Translations under genes and position numbers: made by a program
DNA from: G963676095 sp963676095
GTDB lineage: Bacteria; Bacteroidota; Bacteroidia; Bacteroidales; Prolixibacteraceae
NCBI GenBank assembly: GCA_963676095.1
Contig: OY781040.1
Location: 6,758,001 to 6,822,000, forward strand
DNA: 64,000 nucleotides
Direction: 5' to 3'
Part shown: positions 35,266 to 43,033 of the stretch, piece after piece
How positions within the stretch are numbered: the stretch's first letter is position 1
How the letters are laid out: each line of letters begins with the position of its first letter
The notes under the pieces: model-generated
Databases searched by the model: none
Told to the model about the DNA's origin: nothing
What the model saw: only the letters and a program-made list of their open reading frames with translations

Positions 35266-36054
35266 ATGGCTTTTTTAATATACGACGGTAGTTTCGAAGG
35301 TTTTCTTACTGTCATTTTCGAATGTTATTCAAAACGGATCATACCAACGGACATCTGTAAGGAAGAAGCATTCCAGGAAAACCTGTTTGTTGATAAAACA
35401 AGAATCATTACAGACAATACAAAAGCCGAAAGGGTCTGGACCGCCTTACGGAAAAAACTACACCCGCGAAACAAAAGTTTACCATTTATTACATTTCTTT
35501 CGGGCTGCAAAGGAATAGAAATGAAGCTCTATCATTTCGCCAGAAAGATGTTTGATTCGGATCGCAGTATCGAAACTGATTTTGGAGACCACGACGTTCT
35601 GGAACTGAAAAAAATAGAGCGGGTTGTTTTAAAAGAATCGATGCGTATTGAACAGTTTTTACGGTTCCAGCAAATTAAAGACGGGTTATTTTTCGCCGCT
35701 ATTGAACCGGAATACGACGTACTGCCTATTTCTACAGAGCATTTCAGAAACCGATTTGCAGACCAGCGGTGGCTGGTTTATGATGTCAGACGCGATTATG
35801 GCTTTTATTACGACCTTCACAGGGTGGAAGAAATTGTGCTATCAGATAAGATGTTTTCTGTTACGGACGGGAAAGTATCTGCACAACTACTACACGAAGA
35901 GGAAGCTGTATACCAGTCCTTTTGGCACAACTACTTCGAACACGTCAATATAAAGGAAAGAAAAAACCTGAAACAGCAGGTGCAGCATATGCCCCGGCGA
36001 TACTGGAAATTTTTGCCTGAAAAAAATCCCTTAAATGGAAGAATGTCCGGATAG
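35266..36054 (+). CDS. TIGR03915/DUF4130 family DNA metabolism protein
   Basis: This 262-residue protein begins MAFLIYDGSFEGFLTVIFEC, the characteristic start of the TIGR03915/DUF4130 family. It continues with ERVWTALRKKLHP and ERVVLKESMRIEQFLRFQQI, and ends in YFEHVNIKERKNLKQQVQHM. In the family this domain occurs alone or fused to a uracil-DNA-glycosylase-like domain; here it is the stand-alone form. It is 5 nt after the radical-SAM gene, so the two form an operon and probably a complex. The biochemical activity is unknown. Confidence 0.88.
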   Translation: MAFLIYDGSFEGFLTVIFECYSKRIIPTDICKEEAFQENLFVDKTRIITDNTKAERVWTALRKKLHPRNKSLPFITFLSGCKGIEMKLYHFARKMFDSDRSIETDFGDHDVLELKKIERVVLKESMRIEQFLRFQQIKDGLFFAAIEPEYDVLPISTEHFRNRFADQRWLVYDVRRDYGFYYDLHRVEEIVLSDKMFSVTDGKVSAQLLHEEEAVYQSFWHNYFEHVNIKERKNLKQQVQHMPRRYWKFLPEKNPLNGRMSG

Positions 36055-36187
36055 CTTGAGCCAGATAAACAGACCATTGGATATTGGGTGCTGACTTATA
36101 TGGCCTGATTTATAGTTTTAAGTACTCTTTCCGAATGATCCTGGTTTATTAAGGTCGTCAGGATCAATGGTTTTCCCCACAAAAAAA

Positions 36188-36209
36188 GCCTTTACCTTTT
36201 GGTAAAAGC
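36188..36209 (-). terminator. Terminator of the L28-L33-DUF4295 operon
   Basis: A 9-bp stem GCCTTTACC / GGTAAAAGC (one G-T pair) with loop TTTT is followed by seven T on the minus strand. It lies 24 nt after the DUF4295 stop. It separates this ribosomal operon from ftsY-rimO, which must have their own promoter here. Confidence 0.75.
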
Positions 36210-36233
36210 TTTTGATAGTAAGCAAATAATATT

Positions 36234-36386
36234 TTACTTTTTAAAGTAGTCTTTAACCATTTCGTTAGGAACAACATCTTCCTGAAATGTGTAGGAACCG
36301 GTTTTTTCCGATTTTACCATTTTGATCACTTTGGCATAACCTTTACCAGCTCCTTTTTGTAATGATGCAACTGCTTTCTTTGCCAT
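36234..36386 (-). CDS. DUF4295 small protein
   Basis: This 50-residue basic protein reads MAKKAVASLQKGAGKGYAKV at its start and ends VPNEMVKDYFKK. It is the DUF4295 family conserved next to rpmG in Bacteroidota. Its lysine content and invariant place after L28 and L33 suggest a ribosome-associated protein, which is inference. It lies 8 nt after the rpmG stop and is followed by a terminator. Confidence 0.88.
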   Translation of the reverse strand: MAKKAVASLQKGAGKGYAKVIKMVKSEKTGSYTFQEDVVPNEMVKDYFKK

Positions 36387-36394
36387 ATCTAAAA

Positions 36395-36577
36395 CTATTT
36401 AATTTCTCTGTGGACAGTTACTTTTTTCAAAAAAGGGTTGTATTTTTTCAACTCCAAACGTTCAGGGGAATTTTTCCTGTTTTTGGTTGTTATATACCTC
36501 GAAGCGCCGGGAACTCCACTCTCCTTTTGCTCGGTACATTCCAAAATAACCTGAACCCTATTACCTTTCTTAGCCAT
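36395..36577 (-). CDS. rpmG: 50S ribosomal protein L33
   Basis: This 60-residue ribosomal protein has the L33 pattern (NRVQVILECTEQKESGVPG, RYITTKNRKNSPERLELKKY, KKVTVHREIK). Only one cysteine is present in the region where zinc-binding forms have four, so it is the zinc-independent form. It is 10 nt downstream of rpmB. It is part of the large subunit near the E site. Confidence 0.95.
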   Translation of the reverse strand: MAKKGNRVQVILECTEQKESGVPGASRYITTKNRKNSPERLELKKYNPFLKKVTVHREIK

Positions 36578-36587
36578 CTCTTATGCT

Positions 36588-36830
36588 TTAAATGTTTTTA
36601 ACAAGACCTTTTTTCTGGGCTGCTTTCAATGCTACCCCAAGTCCCCTTTTATTAATTGTACGCATACCCGCAGCAGAAACGGTCAATGTAACCCAGCGAT
36701 CTTCTTCGGGAAGATATAGTTTCTTACTGAACAGGTTTGGAGTAAACCGACGTTTAGTCCTTCTCTTGGAATGAGAAACATTGTTCCCAACCATTGCTTT
36801 TTTTCCGGTTATTTGACAAATTCTCGACAT
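36588..36830 (-). CDS. rpmB: 50S ribosomal protein L28
   Basis: This 80-residue ribosomal protein begins SRICQITGKKAMVGNNVSHS, followed by the basic KRRTKRRFTPNLFSKKLYLP and ending in GLGVALKAAQKKGLV, the standard L28 layout. It is the first gene of the rpmB-rpmG-DUF4295 operon. The upstream 462 nt (36831-37292) contain no exact TAnnTTTG box that I could find. Confidence 0.96.
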   Translation of the reverse strand: MSRICQITGKKAMVGNNVSHSKRRTKRRFTPNLFSKKLYLPEEDRWVTLTVSAAGMRTINKRGLGVALKAAQKKGLVKNI

Positions 36831-37292
36831 TGTCTTATTTTTTTACAGAATCACACGTTTTTCAAACAGTCCGCAAAATAAGTGCTTTTTTATGAAAATA
36901 TCAAATTGTTTGAGAATATTTTTCATCTTTTTTCAACAAGTAATTGTTTATAAATCAAAAAGTTCTTTTGATAAAAATTGGTCCCTCATGTGAAGCAACA
37001 GATTCATCAATACACATTAAATCAACAAATTATATTGAAAAAACAGAGTAGAAGAACAATGTACCGTTTATATTTGGAGGCATACCCCTGTTTTTTTCAT
37101 GCAGCCAATCAATTGATCCGGGAACAAAAAGATGCGAAATATTTTCATTCCCGCTCAGATATATACAGCATGAAAAAATAGGATAAAAATGCTAACCAAA
37201 AAAAGTAAAAAATACTGCAATAGCTAAAAATTTATAACATAATCCTGTTTTTTTAGACGAAATCGACTTATTTTAGGTGCCAAATCGAAGGG
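36831..37292. other. Gene-free AT-rich stretch between rpmB and the CPBP protease gene
   Basis: This divergent intergenic region should hold both promoters. A near-consensus TATTTTAG (37269-37276) lies just before the protease ATG. A 67-codon frame opening at TTG 36978 and a 40-codon ATG frame inside it look unlike coding sequence, and I do not call them. I saw no repeats or RNA genes. Confidence 0.5.
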
Positions 37293-38117
37293 ATGGACCA
37301 GGAGAAGCTAAAATACTATCCGACAATACTAAGTGCGGCCCACTTGGTTATTTTGTATATCTTTATACAAACACTCGTCGATTTTCCCCTTGCTATTTGG
37401 GATTATTATCATGGAACAGGATACCTGTATAATCCGATGAAAAAAATCGTGACCGGAGTTGGGTCGATTAGCTTCATCCTGTATTTCGCATACAGGAAAG
37501 CAAACACCCGCCTAACAGATCTTTTCCCGGTTAAAAAATTCAACCCGCTGCTGTTTATTCCAATGATCCTTTTCCTTGCCAGTGCGCATGTTTTTCTCGA
37601 CGAAATAAATAAAGCAGTGGATCATGTTATGCCGCCTCCACCGTGGTTTTGGGAACTGTTTAACAAGATTTTTGAGAACGATTACGGATTTTACGGAGCT
37701 TTTATGAAAGTTGTGATCATTGCCCCGGTCATCGAAGAATCTATCTTCAGGGGGATTATTATGCATGGATTTATGCGTAATTATCCTAAAATTGTTGCAA
37801 TTCTTATTTCAGCTCTGTTTTTTGCCTTGTTTCACCTGAATCCCTGGCAGTTTCCTGCCACATTTCTGTTAGGGCTGTTGTTGGGCTGGGTCATGGTAAT
37901 TACCCGGAATATATTTGCCTGTATCGCCGGACATGCCCTTAATAACCTGATGGTACTGCTCAGTATCGAGTACTGGCAAAAAATCAACGAATTTTCATTT
38001 TACCTGCTTGACCGGAAAGAACAACTCAGGATTAGCTATCTCGTTTTTGCTTTTAGCGTGGTTTTAATTGGACTGGTTGCCATTTCCGGAAAGAAAAAAG
38101 CCTTAAAAAAAAGCTAA
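37293..38117 (+). CDS. CPBP-family intramembrane metalloprotease
   Basis: This 274-residue membrane protein has about six to eight hydrophobic segments and the Abi/CAAX-protease motifs. They are E148-E149-x3-R153 (VIEESIFRGII), H181 (FFALFHLNPWQF), and H214 with N218 in IAGHALNNLMVL. These residues form the metal site of glutamic-type Rce1-like proteases. The membrane substrate is unknown. It is a single gene on the plus strand, convergent with the acetyltransferase operon, with no partner gene nearby. Confidence 0.9.
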   Translation: MDQEKLKYYPTILSAAHLVILYIFIQTLVDFPLAIWDYYHGTGYLYNPMKKIVTGVGSISFILYFAYRKANTRLTDLFPVKKFNPLLFIPMILFLASAHVFLDEINKAVDHVMPPPPWFWELFNKIFENDYGFYGAFMKVVIIAPVIEESIFRGIIMHGFMRNYPKIVAILISALFFALFHLNPWQFPATFLLGLLLGWVMVITRNIFACIAGHALNNLMVLLSIEYWQKINEFSFYLLDRKEQLRISYLVFAFSVVLIGLVAISGKKKALKKS

Positions 38118-38192
38118 CCCGTTTATTGCATAAAAAATATGTTGGTTGCTTTTAGATATTAAGGGTTTATTTTCAAGCCGTCAAAAGGACGG

Positions 38193-38684
38193 TTAAATCA
38201 TAGGCCCGACTGTTTTCCGGAATATCACTTTATGGTCATCCGGGCCATAGAAGTCGGGCAATTCGCACATCTCCGCGTACTGTTCTTTAAGATAAAATTT
38301 TCGCGTGGGAAGATAATCGATACGAGAAGAAGTCTCTATCCAGACATTTTCTCCATTCAGCGAGGCAATTTTATCTTCAGCCATTTTCAAGAGCGTACTT
38401 CCCAATCCTTCCCCCTGAAGATCTTTTCTTACAGCGATCCAATAAACATCCCAACTGGATTTTGTACAGGGAGTAGGCCCGAAATTGACGTATCCTGCAA
38501 TTTTTCCTGCTTGCTCTGCTATGATAAAATAATACCCCGTCCGTTCTTCTTCCTTCAGGAACAAATCAACGATATCAAGTGCCACATCTACTTCAAAGTC
38601 ATAAAAAACGTTGGTAGAGTCAAGAATCTCACGAATAGCAATCCGGTCGCTACCCACTAACTTATTTCGAAAATCAAATCTCAT
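38193..38684 (-). CDS. GNAT-family N-acetyltransferase
   Basis: This 163-residue acetyltransferase has the CoA-binding loop QGEGLG at 90-95 (VRKDLQGEGLGSTLLKMAED), preceded by the strand WDVYWIAVR. It is a compact single GNAT domain and cytoplasmic. It is the last gene of a four-gene minus-strand set, 6 nt after the second ATP-grasp gene. The acceptor is unknown. In archaea a GNAT enzyme acetylates beta-lysine made by lysine aminomutase (AblA/AblB), so a similar role is a reasonable but unproven idea. Confidence 0.87.
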   Translation of the reverse strand: MRFDFRNKLVGSDRIAIREILDSTNVFYDFEVDVALDIVDLFLKEEERTGYYFIIAEQAGKIAGYVNFGPTPCTKSSWDVYWIAVRKDLQGEGLGSTLLKMAEDKIASLNGENVWIETSSRIDYLPTRKFYLKEQYAEMCELPDFYGPDDHKVIFRKTVGPMI

Positions 38685-38690
38685 AATTCC

Positions 38691-39665
38691 TTAATTTAAA
38701 TATGCAATAATCCTCCTGATTACTTCAGTCCGGTTTAAGCCTGCCTTTTCAGTTGCAGCAATAAACCCGCTGTCAGGCGAGATACATGGATTCCCGTTGA
38801 TTTCAAGGACATAAGGTTGCCCATTACCGTCAACCCGGAAATCGATCCTAAAGTAACCTGAAAGGCTAAAAACATCGCCGCACCTGCAAGCTGTAGCAAT
38901 TAATTTTTGCTGCAACTCCGGATCATTTTCCAGGGTTCCAAACTCTCTGCATGTATTTTTATATTCGAATGAGTCTTCATTCCACTTTGCGCGGTATCCC
39001 AGTATACGTTCCTTTCCTTCCGGAAAATTATTGAACAGCATCTCTGCAACAGGATAAACCGTGTAATTGCCTGGTTTACCCGTAACGCTCAGGTTGAATT
39101 CGCGACCTTCAATGAATTCCTCAACAAAATAATTACGCAGGTCCATTCCTGGTTTACCGAATAATCTTCCGGCATCGCTGCCCCGGAAAACAGCATCCTC
39201 ATCAAGGCAAACCGATCCCTCTTCAGATACCGGTTTAAAAATGAATTTCCGGGACGGATCAAGCTTAAATTCGGTATCAACAGACGAAAACCACTCCGGG
39301 GTAAGGATCCCCCTTTCTTTCATGATTTTTTTGGCCAGAGTCTTCCGGGTTGTCAGGAATAATCCCTCGTCGGAAACACCGGTGTAAGACAATTCCATGG
39401 CACCAAGAATGGACGGGACTACAGACAATAATTCGCTCTTTTCAAATACTGTTTCAACGAGGTTAAAAACGAAAACAGGCGACAAGTTCTTGATTTTTAA
39501 GATATCCCCATATAAATCAGGACCAATATCCCTGACGATACACTTATAACCGAGTTCACCAAGGGCTTCATCAACCAATTCAACCTGTGCAAGTACATCT
39601 GCTTCATCCGGTGCGGGAGTTGCAGAAAGTCGGTTATGCAAAATAACAGCTACCTGTTTAGACAT
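38691..39665 (-). CDS. ATP-grasp ligase, D-Ala-D-Ala ligase-like (second of pair)
   Basis: This 324-residue ATP-grasp protein is related to COG1181. ATP-binding K144 lies in FIFKPVSEEGS. The metal-binding residues are D275 (YFRIDFRVDG) and E288/N290 (LEINGNPCISPDSG). The conserved E-x-N-TLPG segment of true D-alanine ligases is replaced by EINGNPCISPDSG, so a different amino-acid or peptide substrate is likely. An in-frame TTG lies at 39680, but ATG 39665 gives MSKQVAVILHNRLSATP and an 11-nt gap to the preceding gene. It probably makes an amide bond in the same pathway as its neighbour. Confidence 0.86.
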   Translation of the reverse strand: MSKQVAVILHNRLSATPAPDEADVLAQVELVDEALGELGYKCIVRDIGPDLYGDILKIKNLSPVFVFNLVETVFEKSELLSVVPSILGAMELSYTGVSDEGLFLTTRKTLAKKIMKERGILTPEWFSSVDTEFKLDPSRKFIFKPVSEEGSVCLDEDAVFRGSDAGRLFGKPGMDLRNYFVEEFIEGREFNLSVTGKPGNYTVYPVAEMLFNNFPEGKERILGYRAKWNEDSFEYKNTCREFGTLENDPELQQKLIATACRCGDVFSLSGYFRIDFRVDGNGQPYVLEINGNPCISPDSGFIAATEKAGLNRTEVIRRIIAYLN

Positions 39666-39676
39666 ATTCAAATTGA

Positions 39677-40693
39677 TCAAACGATTCTCTTCACAGGTGT
39701 TTTTATAAAGTTAAGTTCATGGCCGAATATCCGCTTTTCAGCAGCCTGCATAATCATTGTAATCAGCTCCTGAAAACTGATCCCATTCAATCCGGCCAGT
39801 ATAGGAAGGTCTGAATCATGGAAATTCAGCCCGGCCAGCGGATTAATTTCGATAAATTCAGGATCTCCCTCTTTATTCAGCTTCATATCAACACGGCCTC
39901 CGTCACGGGCACCTACAGCCTCCCAGACCTGCAGGGCAAGGTCGGCACATTTCCAGTATAATTTTCCATTGACATTTTTGTAGTCAACTACCTCTTCATA
40001 ATTCTGTTTATTTTCGTAAGAGTATATTCTCTGGATATCTTTTTTGAAGGTTACTTCCATGACCCCGACCACCCGGGCATTTTTACCGTTACCCACAACG
40101 CCTACAGTAAATTCCCTTCCCGGTAGATATGTCTCGACCAGAACCGGTTGGTTAAAGCGTTTAAGCAGATCGGTACAGACGGCAAGGAAATCGCTTTCCC
40201 TGCGAACCAGGGAACGTTCACTGATCCCCTTCCCTGTTCCCTCGGAAACGGGTTTTACAAAAAGCGGAAAATCCGGTTTTTCTTTCCTAAGATCAGCCTC
40301 GGAACGGACCAGACAAAAATCGGGGGTAGGGATACCGGACTGTTGTACAACGCGTTTACACAAAGCTTTGTCCAGCGAAAGGGCAAGGGTTGCAGGACCT
40401 GAGAATACGTATGGAATTTGCCATGCATCAAGCAAGGCAGGGACTACAGATTCCCGTCCTTCTCCATACATTCCTTCGCAGATATTAAAAACCAGGTCCC
40501 ATCTTTCCCCGTTTAGCAAACGTTGCATCAAGGACCTTACATGTCCTATCCGTTCTGTCTCGTAACCGATCGTTCGTAAAGCATTTTCAATTCCTTCAAT
40601 TGTCTCCTCTTTGTCCAGTTCAGCTGTTTCTTCTGCAGAATATCCCATCGCCAGGTATTCCGAACGCAGATCATATGTTAATCCTATTTTCAT
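39677..40693 (-). CDS. ATP-grasp ligase, D-Ala-D-Ala ligase-like (first of pair)
   Basis: This 338-residue ATP-grasp protein has the N-terminal fold IGLTYDLRSEYLAMGYS and a DLVFNICEGMYGEGRESVVP segment like the substrate-binding region of D-alanine ligases. ATP-binding K147 is in FVKPVSEGTGKG. The metal site is R267/D269 (GGRVDM) and E282-N284 (EINPLAGLNFHDSD). That last segment differs from the D-Ala-D-Ala ligase signature. ATG 40693 is preferred over TTG 40696. It lies 11 nt before the second ATP-grasp gene and 111 nt after the aminomutase gene. The two ligases share general layout but little sequence, suggesting different steps. Confidence 0.87.
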   Translation of the reverse strand: MKIGLTYDLRSEYLAMGYSAEETAELDKEETIEGIENALRTIGYETERIGHVRSLMQRLLNGERWDLVFNICEGMYGEGRESVVPALLDAWQIPYVFSGPATLALSLDKALCKRVVQQSGIPTPDFCLVRSEADLRKEKPDFPLFVKPVSEGTGKGISERSLVRRESDFLAVCTDLLKRFNQPVLVETYLPGREFTVGVVGNGKNARVVGVMEVTFKKDIQRIYSYENKQNYEEVVDYKNVNGKLYWKCADLALQVWEAVGARDGGRVDMKLNKEGDPEFIEINPLAGLNFHDSDLPILAGLNGISFQELITMIMQAAEKRIFGHELNFIKTPVKRIV

Positions 40694-40712
40694 CAAAAAA
40701 ACAATTAATAAA

Positions 40713-40783
40713 CCGCATGTCCCGGCAGCAACTCCTTAAACAGGTTTCATCGCTGTTTAAGGATTATTTTCCGGAACGTGCGG
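40713..40783 (-). other. Nested hairpin between aminomutase and ATP-grasp genes
   Basis: An inner perfect 10-bp stem (CCTTAAACAG 40734-40743 / CTGTTTAAGG 40753-40762) is enclosed by an outer 13-bp stem with two non-canonical pairs (CCGCATGTCCCGG 40713-40725 / CCGGAACGTGCGG 40771-40783). On the minus strand seven T occur shortly after it, just before the ligase ATG. It may be a processing site, an attenuator or a weak terminator. Confidence 0.5.
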
Positions 40784-40804
40784 ATTTAAAATATAAAAAA
40801 ATAT

Positions 40805-42055
40805 TTATTCAGCATCAGGATAATAGAACGTTTTCCCTTCATAATTTTTAAGGACAAGGTTCCCGTTTTCCTTTCCCTGGTAATAGTCGGGCAATAAAGG
40901 AATTTTGCCGCCACCGCCAGGGGCATCGATTACGTAATTTGGAACAGCATAACCGCTTGTAAACCCTCTTAAGCCCTGTATTATTTCTATTCCCTTCCTT
41001 ACAGGGGTACGGAAGTGCGCTGAACCAGGGATCGGATCGCATTGGTATAAATAATAAGGTCTTACCCTTATTTTCAGTAGTCCTTGCATCAGTTTTTTCA
41101 TTATGTCCAGGTTATCATTAATCCCTTTCAGCAAAACGGTCTGACTCCCAAGCGGGATACCTGCATCTGCAAGACGGGCGCAAGCTTCAGCTGTTTCCGG
41201 CGTAAGTTCTGCCGGATGCATAAAATGAATACTGATCATTAAAGGATGGAACTGTTTCAACATCCTGGTAAGCGAGGTAGTGATCCTCTGGGGTAAAACG
41301 ACCGGAACTTTTGTACCTATCCGTAAAATTTCGACGTGCGGGATATTTCGCAATTCGGTAAGCAGAGATTTTAGCATCTTATCAGGCATGGTAAGCGGGT
41401 CCCCTCCGGAAATCAACACGTCCCGGACTTCCTTATGGTCCCTGATGTACTGGATAGCCTGTTCCCAATCTTTATTAAAATGAACTTTTTCTTTTGCAAC
41501 CATGTGGGTTCTTGTACAATACCGGCAGTAAGACGAGCAAAAACCGGTTGCAAGGAACAATACCCTGTCTGGATAGCGGTGTACAATGTGAGGTACAGGA
41601 CTGGTTGCCTCCTCATTTAAGGGGTCGGCATGTTCTCCCTTGGAAGTCACCAGTTCTTCCACTCCAGGAATCACAGCTTTACGTATAGCATATCCATTTT
41701 CCCGGTCTGTGAGGAGGGATGCATAATAGGGTGTAATACGAAGCGGAAGATGTACACCTGAGGAAAGTAACACTTGCTTTTCGGCTCCTGTAAGATCCAC
41801 CACGGAAGCCAGTTCACTAAGGGAGGTAAAACTGTTGCGAATTTGCCATTTCCAGTCGTTCCAGTCATTGACGGTAGCCCCTGGAAAATGCTTTTGCAGA
41901 AACACTTTTGACGTCTCGTTAGGTTGAATAAAACCTGAAATTTCATGAGGCATCGGGTTTAGTGGTAAAACCTTTTTCTTCTTGTCTGTGACAAGAAACC
42001 CAAGAGGAACATCTCTATCTGAAGAGACAGTTTCCTGCAATGCGCTAACGTTCAT
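40805..42055 (-). CDS. kamA: Lysine 2,3-aminomutase-like radical SAM protein
   Basis: This 416-residue PLP-dependent radical-SAM aminomutase has cluster cysteines C173, C177 and C180 in GFCSSYCRYCTR. The PLP lysine K384 lies in APGGGGKIP. The two aspartates that hold the side-chain amine of lysine in the Clostridium enzyme (D293, D330) have counterparts at D340 (YQCDP) and D377 (VIDAPGGGG), so lysine is the likely substrate and beta-lysine the product. The N-terminus is longer and the C-terminus shorter than in the classical enzyme. It is the first gene of the set with two ATP-grasp ligases and a GNAT protein. Confidence 0.9.
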   Translation of the reverse strand: MNVSALQETVSSDRDVPLGFLVTDKKKKVLPLNPMPHEISGFIQPNETSKVFLQKHFPGATVNDWNDWKWQIRNSFTSLSELASVVDLTGAEKQVLLSSGVHLPLRITPYYASLLTDRENGYAIRKAVIPGVEELVTSKGEHADPLNEEATSPVPHIVHRYPDRVLFLATGFCSSYCRYCTRTHMVAKEKVHFNKDWEQAIQYIRDHKEVRDVLISGGDPLTMPDKMLKSLLTELRNIPHVEILRIGTKVPVVLPQRITTSLTRMLKQFHPLMISIHFMHPAELTPETAEACARLADAGIPLGSQTVLLKGINDNLDIMKKLMQGLLKIRVRPYYLYQCDPIPGSAHFRTPVRKGIEIIQGLRGFTSGYAVPNYVIDAPGGGGKIPLLPDYYQGKENGNLVLKNYEGKTFYYPDAE

Positions 42056-43033
42056 AAATTTTTACTAAAATCTTTCTTAAATATATCAGATAAAACATTG
42101 AATAATAATTTTTTAACTACTGTTAATTCATTTATAAAATATTTCCCAAGTATAGAGTATTTCTTGTTCGATTGTTCTCTTAATGCCGTTTTTTTTTGAA
42201 CTTCAATAAAAAAATTATCAACTGTGCCATCAGATAGATAAAATTTATAATAAAAAACGATTAATTTATTTGATAAATAATTTTTTTTTAATTTAAAATA
42301 AAATATATTCCATCGCAAAATGTTAATAAACAATATATTAAAATTTAATAATTCAATTAATTATATAAAATTAAGAAAAACAGAAGAAAACTCAGATTGG
42401 GATTTACAACCTGTTGAGATAGGATTAACCGGTATCCCTTTGCGGTGGATCTTTAATTTTTTATTATGTTTTATAGAAACCATGTTAGTTATACTCCACC
42501 TTCGCTTCACCTATACTCTTCCTATACTTAGATCGTATCCTAACCTCAATGCGGGAAGATTGTCTTTTCCCTAAAAAAAATAGACGAGCAAAAAACAGAG
42601 ACAGTGAACAAAACAACCAGTTATGGTTTTGATCCCATTATCGGAAATGAAGTTGTTTGAAATGAATATTTATGCAAAATATTTATTCACTGCTTGTCTT
42701 TGTTCGGAATTATTCGCTGTAACAAGAGAAAACCGCCATTAAAATTGCTTTTTAAACAAAAACGTAAATACATGATTAAACATTGATAAACAAACTATTG
42801 CAAAACAAAAACAAATCAGTTTGCAATTCATTTTACAGTAGGCTTTCCCTATTTTTTTCTATCCAGCATTAAATTCCGGAAATCCAAAAATTCAGAATGA
42901 GTTAATATTCGTAAAGAAAATAATATTTTTAGTAATAAACTGATGCACTTTATGATTATTCTATTAACTTTCGAATGTCAATTCTGATTTTTTCTTATGA
43001 TCCTTTAATGAAAGGATATGAATCGGGGTTAGG
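42056..43033. other. Long gene-poor, AT-rich stretch upstream of kamA and citrate synthase
   Basis: This 978-nt divergent region is very AT-rich, especially at 42056-42400. On the minus strand a 93-codon frame ends 4 nt inside the kamA gene but has no ATG and begins at TTG 42333; part of it (YYKFYLSDGTVDNFFIEV) looks protein-like. Around 42488-42540 TATACT recurs in a short near-repeat. In the minus strand this reads RIRSKYRKSIGEAKVEYN before a stop, possibly a gene remnant. At 42922-42941 a 20-mer nearly identical to one in the XRE-S24 operator region occurs. No gene call is supported. Confidence 0.45.

Noticed and set aside
36188..36209. Idea that rpmB through rimO is still one transcript
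   Set aside because: A terminator follows DUF4295 and the genes between it and ftsY include two on the opposite strand.
36978..37181. Plus-strand frame of 67 codons upstream of the CPBP protease
   Set aside because: It opens at TTG, has no recognisable domain, and the only internal ATG leaves 40 codons of unremarkable sequence in an AT-rich intergenic region.
40600..40851. Plus-strand frame crossing the gap between the first ligase and the aminomutase
   Set aside because: It is antisense to the ends of both genes, and its middle coincides with a hairpin; a real gene is unlikely.
42052..42333. Minus-strand frame of 93 codons overlapping the kamA start
   Set aside because: It has no ATG and is extremely AT-rich. 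A part looks protein-like, so it is mentioned as a possible remnant but not called a gene.
42320..42574. Plus-strand frame of 84 codons in the same island
   Set aside because: Low-complexity composition, no family, and no consistent coding pattern.
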